Assembly (NCBI GenBank): GCA_016793095.1
Contig: JAEUJQ010000022.1
Location: forward strand, 1-45,119
Source of the DNA: Myxococcaceae bacterium
Lineage (GTDB): Bacteria > Myxococcota > Myxococcia > Myxococcales > Myxococcaceae
Length of the DNA stretch: 45,119 nt
Direction: 5' to 3'
A program made the position numbers and the translations under genes. How positions within the stretch are numbered: the stretch's first letter is position 1; the number at the start of each line of letters is the position of its first letter. The notes under the pieces are model-generated. The model did no database searches and was not told where the DNA came from. It saw only the letters and a program-made list of their open reading frames with translations. Below are positions 25,709 through 33,423 of the stretch, one piece after another.

Positions 25709-26566
25709 TCAACCCTTCTTGCCGATGTTGAAGGCGAGGCTGACGGTCGCTCCCGAGCCCTGCGCCTTGAAGGGCCACTTCGCCATCTCGCGCATGAGGC
25801 ACTCGGGCAGCGGGCCTGACTTGAAGTCCGGGTTGTCCACCCACACCTTCGACACCTTGCCCGACTCGTTCACGGTGAACTCGATGGGGATCTTGGTGGC
25901 CGGCATGCCCGGCTTCGCGACCTCCTTGATGCAGGGGATCAGGGTGGGCTTGAACTTCGCGATGACCGAGTTGATGGCCTCCTGATCGACCTCGCCCATC
26001 GCGAGCCCGTCGGAGTCGGCGGTGCCCATCTTCGGCTTCGGGGTCGTGGGCGCGGTCGCGACGGGGGTGTTCCCGACAGGCGGCGTGTTGCCGACCGGCG
26101 TCTTCGGCGGCGGGCGCTTGCCGGGCACGTAGTCCACCAGCTCGTCGTCGGCGCTGCGGTGCGCCCGGGTGATGGTGGGTGTGTCGATGGTGATGTCGCC
26201 CCAGGCGAGCTCGTCGGCCGAGCCGGTCGAGCCGTGCACCGCCAGGTAGCTGCCGAGGAAGGCGACGCCCACGCCGATCACCAGGAGCACGCCTGACACG
26301 ATCGCGATCGCGGTGAGGATCTTCTTCGAGCGCTGCTTCGCGTGATGCTCGGCGTGCGCGTCGACGCGCTGCTTGGCCTCCGCCTTCGCGAGGTGCACCT
26401 TGAGCTCGGGGACGTCCCGCAGCTTGCGGAAGATGCCCGAGCCCATCATCTGGACCTCGGTCTGCCCGTTCAGCTCTCCAGCGAAGAGCTTGTCCACCAC
26501 CGCTTTGGTGGGTACGGGCCCGAGGATCAGGTCGCCCTGACGAAAGAGCCAGGTCTGGTCAGCCAT
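25709..26566 (-). CDS. GYF_2 domain - membrane helix - TonB-like (AgmX-type) protein
   Basis: A 285-residue protein. N-terminal 'TWLFRQGDLILGPVPTKAVVDKLFAGELNGQTEV' is a GYF_2-like domain. A single membrane helix follows (ILTAIAIVSGVLLVIGVGVAF). A Thr/Pro-rich periplasmic linker with 'VGNTPPVGNTP' leads to a C-terminal domain 'INSVIAKFKPTLIPCIKEVAK', 'KIPIEFTVNESGKVSKVWVD', 'LPECLMREMAKWPFKAQ', close to AgmX/TonB C-terminal domains. It probably links a cytoplasmic partner to the outer envelope. The ATG shares the bases CATG with the start of truA on the other strand. GGAGGG 11 bases upstream lies inside truA. Confidence 0.8.
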   Translation of the reverse strand: MADQTWLFRQGDLILGPVPTKAVVDKLFAGELNGQTEVQMMGSGIFRKLRDVPELKVHLAKAEAKQRVDAHAEHHAKQRSKKILTAIAIVSGVLLVIGVGVAFLGSYLAVHGSTGSADELAWGDITIDTPTITRAHRSADDELVDYVPGKRPPPKTPVGNTPPVGNTPVATAPTTPKPKMGTADSDGLAMGEVDQEAINSVIAKFKPTLIPCIKEVAKPGMPATKIPIEFTVNESGKVSKVWVDNPDFKSGPLPECLMREMAKWPFKAQGSGATVSLAFNIGKKG

Positions 26567-27389
26567 GTCCCGCACTCCCTCCAGACTCGTCGCGCTGTGG
26601 TGTTGGTACCACGGCGGAGCGTTCAGAGGCTATCAGGCTCAGCGCGAAGGGCCGACCGTTCAGCAGACCCTGTGGGAGGCGATGGCCGCTGCGGGCTTCT
26701 CTCGGCGCCCCGTCGCCAGCGGCCGCACCGACGCAGGCGTGCACGCCCGCATGCACGTGCACTCGTTCAGGCTGGTGGAGGACGTGCCGGAGGAGGAGGT
26801 GGCCGCGCGCATCAGCGCGAAGCTGCCGCCCACCGTCGGAGTGGCGCTCTCGCGTGAGGCGCCCGCGCACTTCAACGCACACTGGCGGACGAGCGCGAAG
26901 GAGTACCGGTACCGGCTGTTGCTCGACGACGACGCTGCGTGGAGCGCGAGCGCCTGGCAGGTGCGCGGCGTCGACGCGGGGCTGCTGCACGACACGCTGT
27001 CGCTGGCCGTGGGCACGCACGACTTCTTCGCCTTCCACGACAAGAGCAGCGCGGTGAAGGCGCGGACGATCGAGAGCGCCGAGGTGGTTCCGCTTCGACG
27101 CGGCCTCATCGACGTTCGCCTGCGCGGCGCGGGCTTTGGCCGCTACATGGTGCGCTACCTCGTGGGAGGCGCCGTCGCCGTGGCGCGTGGCGAGTGGACC
27201 AGAGACGCGTTCGCCGAGGCGCTCGCGCGCGGCCAGTCGGCACCTCGTCCGGTCGTGTTGGAGCGGGCTCCCGCGGCGGGCCTCGTGCTGTGGAACGTCG
27301 AGTACGCGCCGGCGGAGGATCCCTTCACTGCGGAGGAGCGGCGTGCCTCGCTGAACGTGCCCCGCGCTCCACCCTTCTACGTCGACTGA
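26565..27389 (+). CDS. truA: tRNA pseudouridine(38-40) synthase TruA
   Basis: A 274-residue enzyme that isomerises uridines 38-40 in the tRNA anticodon arm. 'RLVALWCWYHGGAFRGYQAQREGPTVQQTLWEAM' is the N-terminal family pattern. 'SGRTDAGVHARMHVHSF' carries the catalytic Asp. 'DFFAFHDKSSAVKARTIESAEV' and 'GRYMVRYLVGGAVAVARGEW' are the later conserved blocks. Length is normal. The start codon overlaps that of the divergent GYF/TonB-like gene, so there is no intergenic room for a conventional promoter and leader. Confidence 0.93.
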   Translation: MSRTPSRLVALWCWYHGGAFRGYQAQREGPTVQQTLWEAMAAAGFSRRPVASGRTDAGVHARMHVHSFRLVEDVPEEEVAARISAKLPPTVGVALSREAPAHFNAHWRTSAKEYRYRLLLDDDAAWSASAWQVRGVDAGLLHDTLSLAVGTHDFFAFHDKSSAVKARTIESAEVVPLRRGLIDVRLRGAGFGRYMVRYLVGGAVAVARGEWTRDAFAEALARGQSAPRPVVLERAPAAGLVLWNVEYAPAEDPFTAEERRASLNVPRAPPFYVD

Positions 27390-27403
27390 GGCGAGCGCCT
27401 CAG
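27386..27403. terminator. Shared hairpin between convergent genes
   Basis: The inverted repeat CTGAGGC-GAGC-GCCTCAG includes the truA stop codon and the stop codon of the opposite ribbon-helix-helix gene. There is no T-run on either side, so if it terminates it does so inefficiently or with Rho. Confidence 0.45.
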
Positions 27404-27564
27404 TCCATCAGCTTGTCTTCGTACTTCGACAGCAGATCTCCGATCGCCTCGCGCAGGTACTCGCTCTGTCGGATCCGCGTCTCCTTCGACAGGTCCTTCA
27501 GGGCGTCGAGGCGATCACGGTTCAGCCGGAACACAACCGAGGTGAGACGGGCGTTGTCATCCAT
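27400..27564 (-). CDS. Small ribbon-helix-helix DNA-binding protein
   Basis: A 54-residue protein. 'ARLTSVVFRLNRDRLDALKDLSKETRIRQSEYLREAIGDLLSKYED' has the RHH (MetJ/Arc/CopG) plan: one short beta strand for the DNA groove (SVVFRLN), then two helices. GGGAGGA lies about 10 bases before ATG 27564. No toxin gene is adjacent, so an antitoxin role is not supported. A housekeeping or autoregulatory repressor is more likely. The longer open frame to 27954 would overlap the neighbouring gene and lacks support. Confidence 0.8.
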   Translation of the reverse strand: MDDNARLTSVVFRLNRDRLDALKDLSKETRIRQSEYLREAIGDLLSKYEDKLMD

Positions 27565-27621
27565 GTGCGGTACGTCCTCCCTTACAGGTGCACACATGGT
27601 CGCACACGATTCCGCGTCGTC

Positions 27622-27645
27622 AAAAAAAGAGCGCTGATCAGCGCT
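27622..27645 (-). terminator. Intrinsic terminator of the small outer-membrane protein gene
   Basis: AGCGCT-GATC-AGCGCT is followed on the minus strand by C and seven T residues. It starts next to the stop codon at 27648. A longer perfect palindrome, TGATCAGC-GCTGATCA (27635-27650), overlaps it. Confidence 0.8.
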
Positions 27646-27647
27646 GA

Positions 27648-28148
27648 TCACTCCAGCAGGTACGTGCGCGCCTGGAGCCCGATCATCACCTCGAAGCCGA
27701 TGCGCCCGCCCGCTGGACCGACGCCGAACTGCACGCCCGCGGCGGCGAAGGCCCCGAGCACGCTGAACAGCTCGTACTGCACCCCGAAGGCGACGCGGGG
27801 CCCGATGGTGACGATGGGCAGCGCGTGCACGTTGAGGTCGAGATCGAAGAAGGTCTTGAAGCGCTCGCCGTAGAGCGATCGCACGCCCGCGAGGAACGAG
27901 AGGCCGACGACCGGCCCGAGGAACGAGAGGCGGCCCGCGCCCTTCAGGTGCCACCGCGCCGAGAGTGGAAAGGTGCCGCCAAGCTCGGGGAACAGCCGCA
28001 CGCCGCGATCAGACTGGCCGACGCCGATAGACGCCCTGCCCTCGACGCCGAAGCCCGCCAACAGGCTCAGCGCGCCCTGGTGATCCCATCGCTCCTGGGC
28101 AACGGCGGGACCGGCCAGGACCGTGAGCGCGAGGACCCAACGACGCAT
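27648..28148 (-). CDS. Small outer-membrane beta-barrel-like protein
   Basis: A 166-residue protein with signal peptide MRRWVLALTVLAGPAVA. It then alternates hydrophobic and polar residues in Gly-rich strands ('ALSLLAGFGVEGRASIGVG', 'GRLSFLGPVVGLSFLAGV', 'VTIGPRVAFGVQYEL', 'GAFAAAGVQFGVGPAGG'), as in eight-stranded outer-membrane barrels. ATG 28148 is the signal-peptide start. An upstream in-frame start exists at 28211. No partner is evident, and no specific family is recognised. Confidence 0.7.
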   Translation of the reverse strand: MRRWVLALTVLAGPAVAQERWDHQGALSLLAGFGVEGRASIGVGQSDRGVRLFPELGGTFPLSARWHLKGAGRLSFLGPVVGLSFLAGVRSLYGERFKTFFDLDLNVHALPIVTIGPRVAFGVQYELFSVLGAFAAAGVQFGVGPAGGRIGFEVMIGLQARTYLLE

Positions 28149-28298
28149 GCAGGCGCCATCGCACGAACCGCGCGGGACGCTGAAGCCAAAACGAACGCTG
28201 AGACGACGCACGCCTGTCGGTGCCCGGTGGCCGTCTGGCCGTTCGCGACGTCCGGCGATTGACAGGCAACGGAAGACCTCGTCGAGCTGTCCTCACAG

Positions 28299-28470
28299 TC
28301 AGCCAGCTCGGCGGCGAAGCAGACGGCGCGGCGTGGCGGTGGTGTCGGTGCGCGGAAGGAACCTGAGCGCGAGCACTGCTTCGACCTCTCCCCCGTCCCT
28401 CAGCCAGCTCGGCGGCGAAGCAGCCGGCGCGGCGAGGCCTCAGCCGGCCCGGCGGCGAAGCAGCAGGGCG
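28299..28470 (-). repeat. Three copies of a MYXO-CTERM tail-coding segment
   Basis: Segments of about 35 bases begin at 28299, 28400 and 28440. The first two differ at only one or two positions. On the minus strand each encodes L-L-R-R-R-A-G-stop. The copy at 28440 is the true C-terminus of the large lipoprotein gene, and the two downstream copies are not attached to any supported gene. Confidence 0.65.
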
Positions 28471-31130
28471 AGCGCGGCGAGGCCCAGGAGCCCGGGCGCC
28501 GAGGTGCAGCCGGTCGACTCCGGCGTCGGCAGCGGCGTGAGGGGCGTCGCGCGCGCATCTTCCCGATCCAGCGCGCTCCCTGCGGGACGGTACCGGGCCT
28601 CCCCCACGTTGCCAGCGGCGTCGCGCACCAGCACCCGCACCCCACCCTGCGCCTCGATGGCCGAGAGCGAGATGTCGCGGCGGGCCCCGAACGGCCCGGG
28701 CAGCGCGTCGCCGACGGCGTACGCGAACTGCAGCTCGGCCTCGGGCGTCAGCACGTCGCGCGTCTTCACGATCACGAGATCGCTCTGGCGATCGACCGAC
28801 AGCCGCACCTCCGGCGCATCCCAGTCCACGAAGAAGGGCACAGGCTCGGCAGCCTCGGAGATGCCGCTGGGATCTTCGGCGACCCGCGAGCGCACGCTGA
28901 TGCGGTGCTGGCCCTGGATGAGGAAGCGCGGGTGCGAGACGCGCAGCACGCCGTTCTCGGCCGGACGGAAGTCGGTCCACAGGCCGTCGTCCACCCTGAA
29001 CGAGAACTCGGGGGTGCCGGGCTTGTTGGTCGCCTCGACCGCGACGACGGCGGTCGGCCAGGTGAGCTGCTTGCCGGGCACGAGCCGCATCTCGCCCGCG
29101 GGCGGAATCTCGCTGGCCTGCAGGCGCGCAGCGGTCTTCGGCGCCGTCACCGCGCACGAGGCCATCGCAGGCAGCAGCTCGGCGAAGAGGCCGAGGTGGT
29201 TGTAGGTCTCGGTGCCGGCGATCTGCCCGAGCCCCTTCACGCCGGTGACGCGCAGCTTGAAGTTGCCCAGCGACGGCAGCGTGAAGGCCCCCAGGCCGCT
29301 CGCCACGGCTGGCTCGGCGAGGCCGATCACCGCGGGGATCAGCTGCTCGAGCACCCGGGTGTCTTCGGCGAGGGGATCGGGGTTGGGCCGCCCATCGACG
29401 TTCGAGGTGCGCACGTTGGTGATCAGCATCTTCAGATCGCCGATGGCCGGCGTCACCTTGTCGCAGCCCTCGAAGATCAACGAGAGAGGCAGCGAGATGT
29501 CAGCGGTGAGCGTGAAGATGCGCGCGTAGCGGTCATCCAGCATCGCGTAGAAGTCGATCGAGAGATCCGCGAGCACGAGGGTCAGCAGCGGCTTGATCGG
29601 TCGCTTGGTGACCGGGTCCACCGTGCCCTCACCGATGGTGATCGTCGGAGCCCGCGCGGGTCGGAGCACGACCATCATCGGGGCGTCCTTCCCGTCCCGC
29701 GTGGCGAGGGTGCCCAGCGAAGGCAGGAACGTCTTGAAGAGGCCGGTGTTGATGAGCCCGACGTTGTTGGTGTCGAGCTGCAGGCACAGGGCGCCGGCCT
29801 GGTGAGCCTCGTGGAAGGCGAGGTTCATGAAGGGCGACGAGAGGCCGATGCCGGCGTGGTACACGCGCGAGGTGCCGCCGTCAGGCAGCATGCGGGTGGG
29901 CGCCTCGGCGTCGAAGTTCGGAGACTGCACCGCGACGATGGGCGGCGCTGCGATGGCGGGCACGCAGGGGGCGACCGCGACGGCCTTCGCCCCCACCCGG
30001 GTCCCGAAGGTGAGGCCCTGATCGACCACCACCGTCGAGCCCGCCGCGAACGAGAGATCCATCTGGGCGGTGGGTGGCGCCCCGAAGCTGCCCAGCGTCG
30101 CGCCCAGGTTGATCCGCCCCTCGACGCCCAGGAAGCGCGGCACGCACTTCGAGTTGTCAGCCGCATCGCGGCAGATGTCGTTCTGACAGACCGAGGTCGC
30201 GTTGGTGCTCATCACCGTGGGGCACGGCGGCTTGCCCATGCCGCAGGACTCGCAGGACTGGTCCGCGAGGATCGAGCGGATCTGCGACTGCAGCAGCGGC
30301 GAGATCAGCCGCAAGATGGTGCCCTTGATCACCGCGACGTCGAGCGTGTCGCAGTAGATGTCGCCACAGGTGTTCTGGCCCGAGAGCACGATGTCGTCCG
30401 ACTGCAGACACTCGGGCGGCTGGGGGGCTCCGCTCGCGCCGCAGACGTCGGTGCCCGTGATCGAGGTGATCGAGAACGCGAGCAGCTTGTCCCACTTCTG
30501 ATCGATCGAGAACCGCACCGTCGCCTTCAGCCGGTTGTCATTGGGCGTGCGCTGGGCGGTGTTGAAGCGCACGCCACACTTCATGCGCGACAGGCCGATG
30601 CAGGCGAGGAAGTTCGCGCTGCGGCTGGCGGCGAGGATCGTGCTGGTGTCCACCGAGAGCTGAACCTGGGCCTCCAGCGCGTCCGGAGCCCGTGGCACGA
30701 GAGAAAAACCCGTGATCTGGATCGCGACGTTCGCGGGCAGATCGGTCTTCGGGCCGGTCGTGTTGCACTCGCCGTCCTGCCGGCCGCAGGACTCGCCCGT
30801 GCAGTTCATCCCGCCCATGTCGGCGATCGCGATGTCGCCGACCACGTTCACGTTCTGCACCGTGCAGGGCACGCCAACTGTCAACGTGCCGCCAGGCGCG
30901 AACATCTCGGCCAGCACCTGCCAGTTCGAGTTCAGGTAGTTGATGCCCTGCGGCGACAGGCGGATGTTCACCGCGTTGTCGTTCTTCGGTCCCGTGTATC
31001 GACCGCCAGGGATCGGCTGCAGCGCCGCGCACCCGCCCATGCCCCCCATCGAGGAGCAGCCCATGGCGGTGATCACCCCGGCCACCAGCCAGACGAGGCG
31101 GGCGGGCAGCGCACCATTGGATGAACGCAT
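28440..31130 (-). CDS. Large exported lipoprotein with MYXO-CTERM tail
   Basis: An 896-residue protein. The N-terminus has a lipoprotein signal (LVWLVAGVITAMGC, lipobox AMGC, then SSMGGMGG). The middle contains beta-rich domains and several Cys pairs (for example 'CESCGMGKPPCPT' and 'CQNDICRDAADNSKC'). Late in the protein is an Ig-like part ('EFSFRVDDGLWTDFRP', 'DWDAPEVRLSVDRQSDL', 'VRVLVRDAAGNVGEARYRP'), and it ends 'TGCTSAPGLLGLAALALLLRRRAG', a MYXO-CTERM tail. Having both a lipobox and a C-terminal sorting tail is unusual. GGAGG is 10 bases before ATG 31130. The longer frame to 31244 passes through the promoter. Function unknown; surface assembly or binding protein likely. Confidence 0.8.
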   Translation of the reverse strand: MRSSNGALPARLVWLVAGVITAMGCSSMGGMGGCAALQPIPGGRYTGPKNDNAVNIRLSPQGINYLNSNWQVLAEMFAPGGTLTVGVPCTVQNVNVVGDIAIADMGGMNCTGESCGRQDGECNTTGPKTDLPANVAIQITGFSLVPRAPDALEAQVQLSVDTSTILAASRSANFLACIGLSRMKCGVRFNTAQRTPNDNRLKATVRFSIDQKWDKLLAFSITSITGTDVCGASGAPQPPECLQSDDIVLSGQNTCGDIYCDTLDVAVIKGTILRLISPLLQSQIRSILADQSCESCGMGKPPCPTVMSTNATSVCQNDICRDAADNSKCVPRFLGVEGRINLGATLGSFGAPPTAQMDLSFAAGSTVVVDQGLTFGTRVGAKAVAVAPCVPAIAAPPIVAVQSPNFDAEAPTRMLPDGGTSRVYHAGIGLSSPFMNLAFHEAHQAGALCLQLDTNNVGLINTGLFKTFLPSLGTLATRDGKDAPMMVVLRPARAPTITIGEGTVDPVTKRPIKPLLTLVLADLSIDFYAMLDDRYARIFTLTADISLPLSLIFEGCDKVTPAIGDLKMLITNVRTSNVDGRPNPDPLAEDTRVLEQLIPAVIGLAEPAVASGLGAFTLPSLGNFKLRVTGVKGLGQIAGTETYNHLGLFAELLPAMASCAVTAPKTAARLQASEIPPAGEMRLVPGKQLTWPTAVVAVEATNKPGTPEFSFRVDDGLWTDFRPAENGVLRVSHPRFLIQGQHRISVRSRVAEDPSGISEAAEPVPFFVDWDAPEVRLSVDRQSDLVIVKTRDVLTPEAELQFAYAVGDALPGPFGARRDISLSAIEAQGGVRVLVRDAAGNVGEARYRPAGSALDREDARATPLTPLPTPESTGCTSAPGLLGLAALALLLRRRAG

Positions 31131-31171
31131 GTGGAAACGACCTCCAGAACCGGCCTGCGAAGAACCCGCTG

Positions 31172-31180
31172 ACTGTAGCA
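31172..31180 (-). promoter_or_regulatory. Extended -10 promoter element of the large lipoprotein gene
   Basis: TGCTACAGT on the minus strand is a TGn extended -10 followed by TACAGT, about 40 bases before ATG 31130. This leaves a short leader with a GGAGG ribosome binding site. No good -35 is seen. Confidence 0.5.
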
Positions 31181-31267
31181 GGCCAGCGAAACGACTCGTG
31201 CTCTCGCCCTGCTTCCGGCGCACAACACGACGCGTCAATTCCATTCGCGCGGGACGGCTTTGGCGGC

Positions 31268-32167
31268 TCAGCTCACCACGGGCAGCGCCACGCCAGCCGA
31301 GGTGAGGCTGTCGTTCATGCGCCCGCTGCGGAACGGCTCGAGATCGACGGCGACGAAGGTGAAGCCGGCGGCCTTGATGGCGCGATCGACCTGGGCGCGC
31401 ACGCTCGGCTCGAAGAGGCGCGGCAGCTCGTCGGACGCCACCTCGAGGCGGGCGACCTCCTGGTGGTAGCGCACGCGGAACACCCGGAAGCCCAGGGCCT
31501 TGAGCGCACGCTCGGCCGCTCCCACCTGCTGCAGCCGCTGCACCGTCACCTCAGTGCCGTAGGGCAGACGCGACGCGAGGCACGCGAGCTGCGGCTTGTC
31601 CCACGTCGGCAGTCCCAGACGCTGGGACCACGCGCGGATCTCGTTCTTGGTGAGGCCAGCGTCGGCGAGGGGCGAGACGACGCGGTGCTCGCGAGCTGCC
31701 TGGTGACCGGGCCGGTGGTCCTTCTTGTCATCGGCGTTGAAGCCGTCGAGCACCACTGCCAGGCCCTCGGCCGCGCGGGTCTTCTCGGTGAGCGAGTAGA
31801 GCTCGGTCTTGCAGAAGTAGCAGCGGTTCGTCGGGTTGGCTGCGTAGCGCGGGTCGTCGAGCTCCTTCGACTCGACGGTGAGGTGCCGCGCCCCGATCTC
31901 ACCCGCCAGCGCCTTTGCTTCGGCCACCTCGTCATCCGAGACCGACGCCGACAACGCCGTCATCGCGACGGCGCGCTCGCCCAGCTGCTCCACCGCGAGG
32001 CGCAGGACGAAGGTCGAGTCAACGCCACCGGAGAACGCGACCAGCGCCGACCCGTAGCCGCGCAGGCGAGCGCGAACCTGCTCGAGCTTCGCGCTCGAGG
32101 CCTCACACAGCCGCGACACCTCGGCGTCAGACAGGAGCGGCCTGGGGTGTTGCGCGGGGGATTCCAT
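31268..32167 (-). CDS. larE: LarE-type ATP-dependent sulfur transferase
   Basis: A 299-residue PP-loop ATPase. 'LVAFSGGVDSTFVLRLA' is the ATP-binding loop. 'TESKELDDPRYAANPTNRCYFCKTELY', 'VLDGFNADDKKDHRPGHQAA' and 'DKPQLACLASRLPYGT' are LarE signatures. LarE supplies sulfur for the nickel-pincer nucleotide cofactor of lactate racemase, either from its own Cys or through a [4Fe-4S]-bound sulfur. The two Cys of RCYFCK and the Cys of QLACLAS fit the three-Cys, cluster-bearing type. larB and larC are not in the window, so the true acceptor is uncertain. It begins 12 bases after the cysC stop and probably shares its transcript. Confidence 0.85.
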   Translation of the reverse strand: MESPAQHPRPLLSDAEVSRLCEASSAKLEQVRARLRGYGSALVAFSGGVDSTFVLRLAVEQLGERAVAMTALSASVSDDEVAEAKALAGEIGARHLTVESKELDDPRYAANPTNRCYFCKTELYSLTEKTRAAEGLAVVLDGFNADDKKDHRPGHQAAREHRVVSPLADAGLTKNEIRAWSQRLGLPTWDKPQLACLASRLPYGTEVTVQRLQQVGAAERALKALGFRVFRVRYHQEVARLEVASDELPRLFEPSVRAQVDRAIKAAGFTFVAVDLEPFRSGRMNDSLTSAGVALPVVS

Positions 32168-32179
32168 GCGGCCCTCGGG

Positions 32180-32887
32180 TCACTTCTTCTTCTTCGGCTT
32201 CGGCCCCGGCTTGCCCTTCGGCTTCGGTCCCGGCTTGCCCTTCGGCTTCGGGCCCGGCTTGCCTGCCTTCCCCGGCTTGATCTTCTTGCCCTTCGGCGAG
32301 GGCTTCATCTTCGTGCCGGTGATGATCTTCAGCTCCTCGGCGTTCATGTACGTGAGGTCGAGGAGCGCCTGGAAGATGCGCAGGCCGCCCGCCTCGACCG
32401 CCTCCAGGTTCGACTGGATCGTCACCTCGACGCCGTTGACCGGCGGCGGCTCGTAGGGCTCGGTGATGCCGACGAAGTTGGGGATCTCACCGGCGAGCGC
32501 CTTCTTGTACTTGCCGCTCGAGTCCCGCTTGATGAGATCCTCCGTCGGGCAGTTCACGTAGACCTCGACGTACCGCTGGATGAGGCGGCGGTTCTCGTCG
32601 CGGATGGCCTTGTAGGGGCTGGTGCAGGCCACCAGAGTGCAGACGCCGTTCCGGGTCAGCATGTCGGCGACGACGCCCAGGCGGCGGGAGATGACGATCC
32701 GCTCCTCCTTGTTGGCGCCCTCGATCTCGCCCCACAGCGACTCGCCCACCTCGTCCTCGTCCAGCACCTCGACCTTGCGGCCCACCTGACGCAGGCGCGC
32801 GGCGATGTAGTCCGCCAGCGTCGTCTTGCCCGCGCCCAGCATTCCCGTCAGCCACACCGTGAAGCCCTGCTGCTCCTGCTGCGCCAT
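32180..32887 (-). CDS. cysC: CysC-type adenylylsulfate kinase with basic repeat tail
   Basis: A 235-residue protein. The APS kinase core has 'VWLTGMLGAGKTTLADYI' (Walker A), 'VEVLDEDEVGESLW', 'CTLVACTSPYKAIRDENR', 'VEVYVNCPTEDLIKRDSSGKYKKALAGEI' and 'NFVGITEPYEPP'. It would phosphorylate APS to PAPS. After about residue 200 comes an unusual Lys/Pro/Gly tail with three copies of GKPGPKPK, ending in a Lys run, which suggests binding to nucleic acid or an acidic partner. ATG 32887. No cysDN is nearby. A TTGACA overlapping the stop of the upstream JAMM gene could be its promoter, with an 85-base leader. Confidence 0.8.
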   Translation of the reverse strand: MAQQEQQGFTVWLTGMLGAGKTTLADYIAARLRQVGRKVEVLDEDEVGESLWGEIEGANKEERIVISRRLGVVADMLTRNGVCTLVACTSPYKAIRDENRRLIQRYVEVYVNCPTEDLIKRDSSGKYKKALAGEIPNFVGITEPYEPPPVNGVEVTIQSNLEAVEAGGLRIFQALLDLTYMNAEELKIITGTKMKPSPKGKKIKPGKAGKPGPKPKGKPGPKPKGKPGPKPKKKK

Positions 32888-32973
32888 GCGTGTCACGCTC
32901 CTGTGGAGGTGGAGATGCGCCAAAAAGCGCGCTCACTTAGTGCAGGTCGTGCAGTCAGCGCAACTCAATTGTG

Positions 32974-33423
32974 TCAAACGGTGCTACAGGCAGGGGTCCA
33001 GCCCGTCGCGGTGAAGCGCCAGAGCGAGGGAGGACCCGCGCGGCCGGCTCGCACCTCGAAGACGGCCAGGCCGAGGCCGGGTAACAGCGAGGCGCCATCG
33101 ACGGTGAACGCCTGCTGGTCGGAGGCGGAGAGGACCGCCGCCACGTCCACGTGGGAGTGCGCGAGCCACACATGGGGCTCGTCCCCGGGAGCGCCCATCG
33201 CGAGGACCCGGCGCTCGAGGGCCATCCAGGCGCGGGGCTCGATGACGAAGGCGGTGGCGGCCGACTGGGGGAAGTCCCGGGGAGACCGCTGGTGCAGCTC
33301 GTCCGCGACGTTCGGCAGCGCGACGAAGTCCCAGCCGTCGGTACGGGCGAGGTAGGCACAGACGCCCTCGCGCGGCCAAGCGGCTTCGCAGTGACGAGCA
33401 GCTGCGGTGAAGTCCGGTCTCAC
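32974..33423 (-). CDS. JAMM/MPN-domain metalloprotease (M67-like)
   Basis: A 149-residue protein of minimal JAMM length. Glu19 in 'REGVCAYL' and the motif H89-S-H91...S99-x2-D102 fit HxHx7SxxD, so the zinc site is complete. In bacteria such proteins cleave after the C-terminal glycines of ubiquitin-like or sulfur-carrier proteins (for example the CysO-cysteine hydrolase Mec+). The GTG start overlaps the TGA of the gene before it (GTGA). It is the last gene of the E1-TusA-E1-like-JAMM set, which points to processing of a sulfur carrier. No ThiS/MoaD-like carrier is encoded in the window. Confidence 0.82.
   Translation of the reverse strand: MRPDFTAAARHCEAAWPREGVCAYLARTDGWDFVALPNVADELHQRSPRDFPQSAATAFVIEPRAWMALERRVLAMGAPGDEPHVWLAHSHVDVAAVLSASDQQAFTVDGASLLPGLGLAVFEVRAGRAGPPSLWRFTATGWTPACSTV

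Noticed and set aside
27400-27564. RHH protein as antitoxin of a toxin-antitoxin pair
   Set aside because: Neighbours are truA and an outer-membrane protein; no toxin-like ORF is adjacent.
32981-32990. TGCTACAGG on the plus strand, like the extended -10 elements
   Set aside because: No plus-strand gene follows; it lies in the JAMM coding region.
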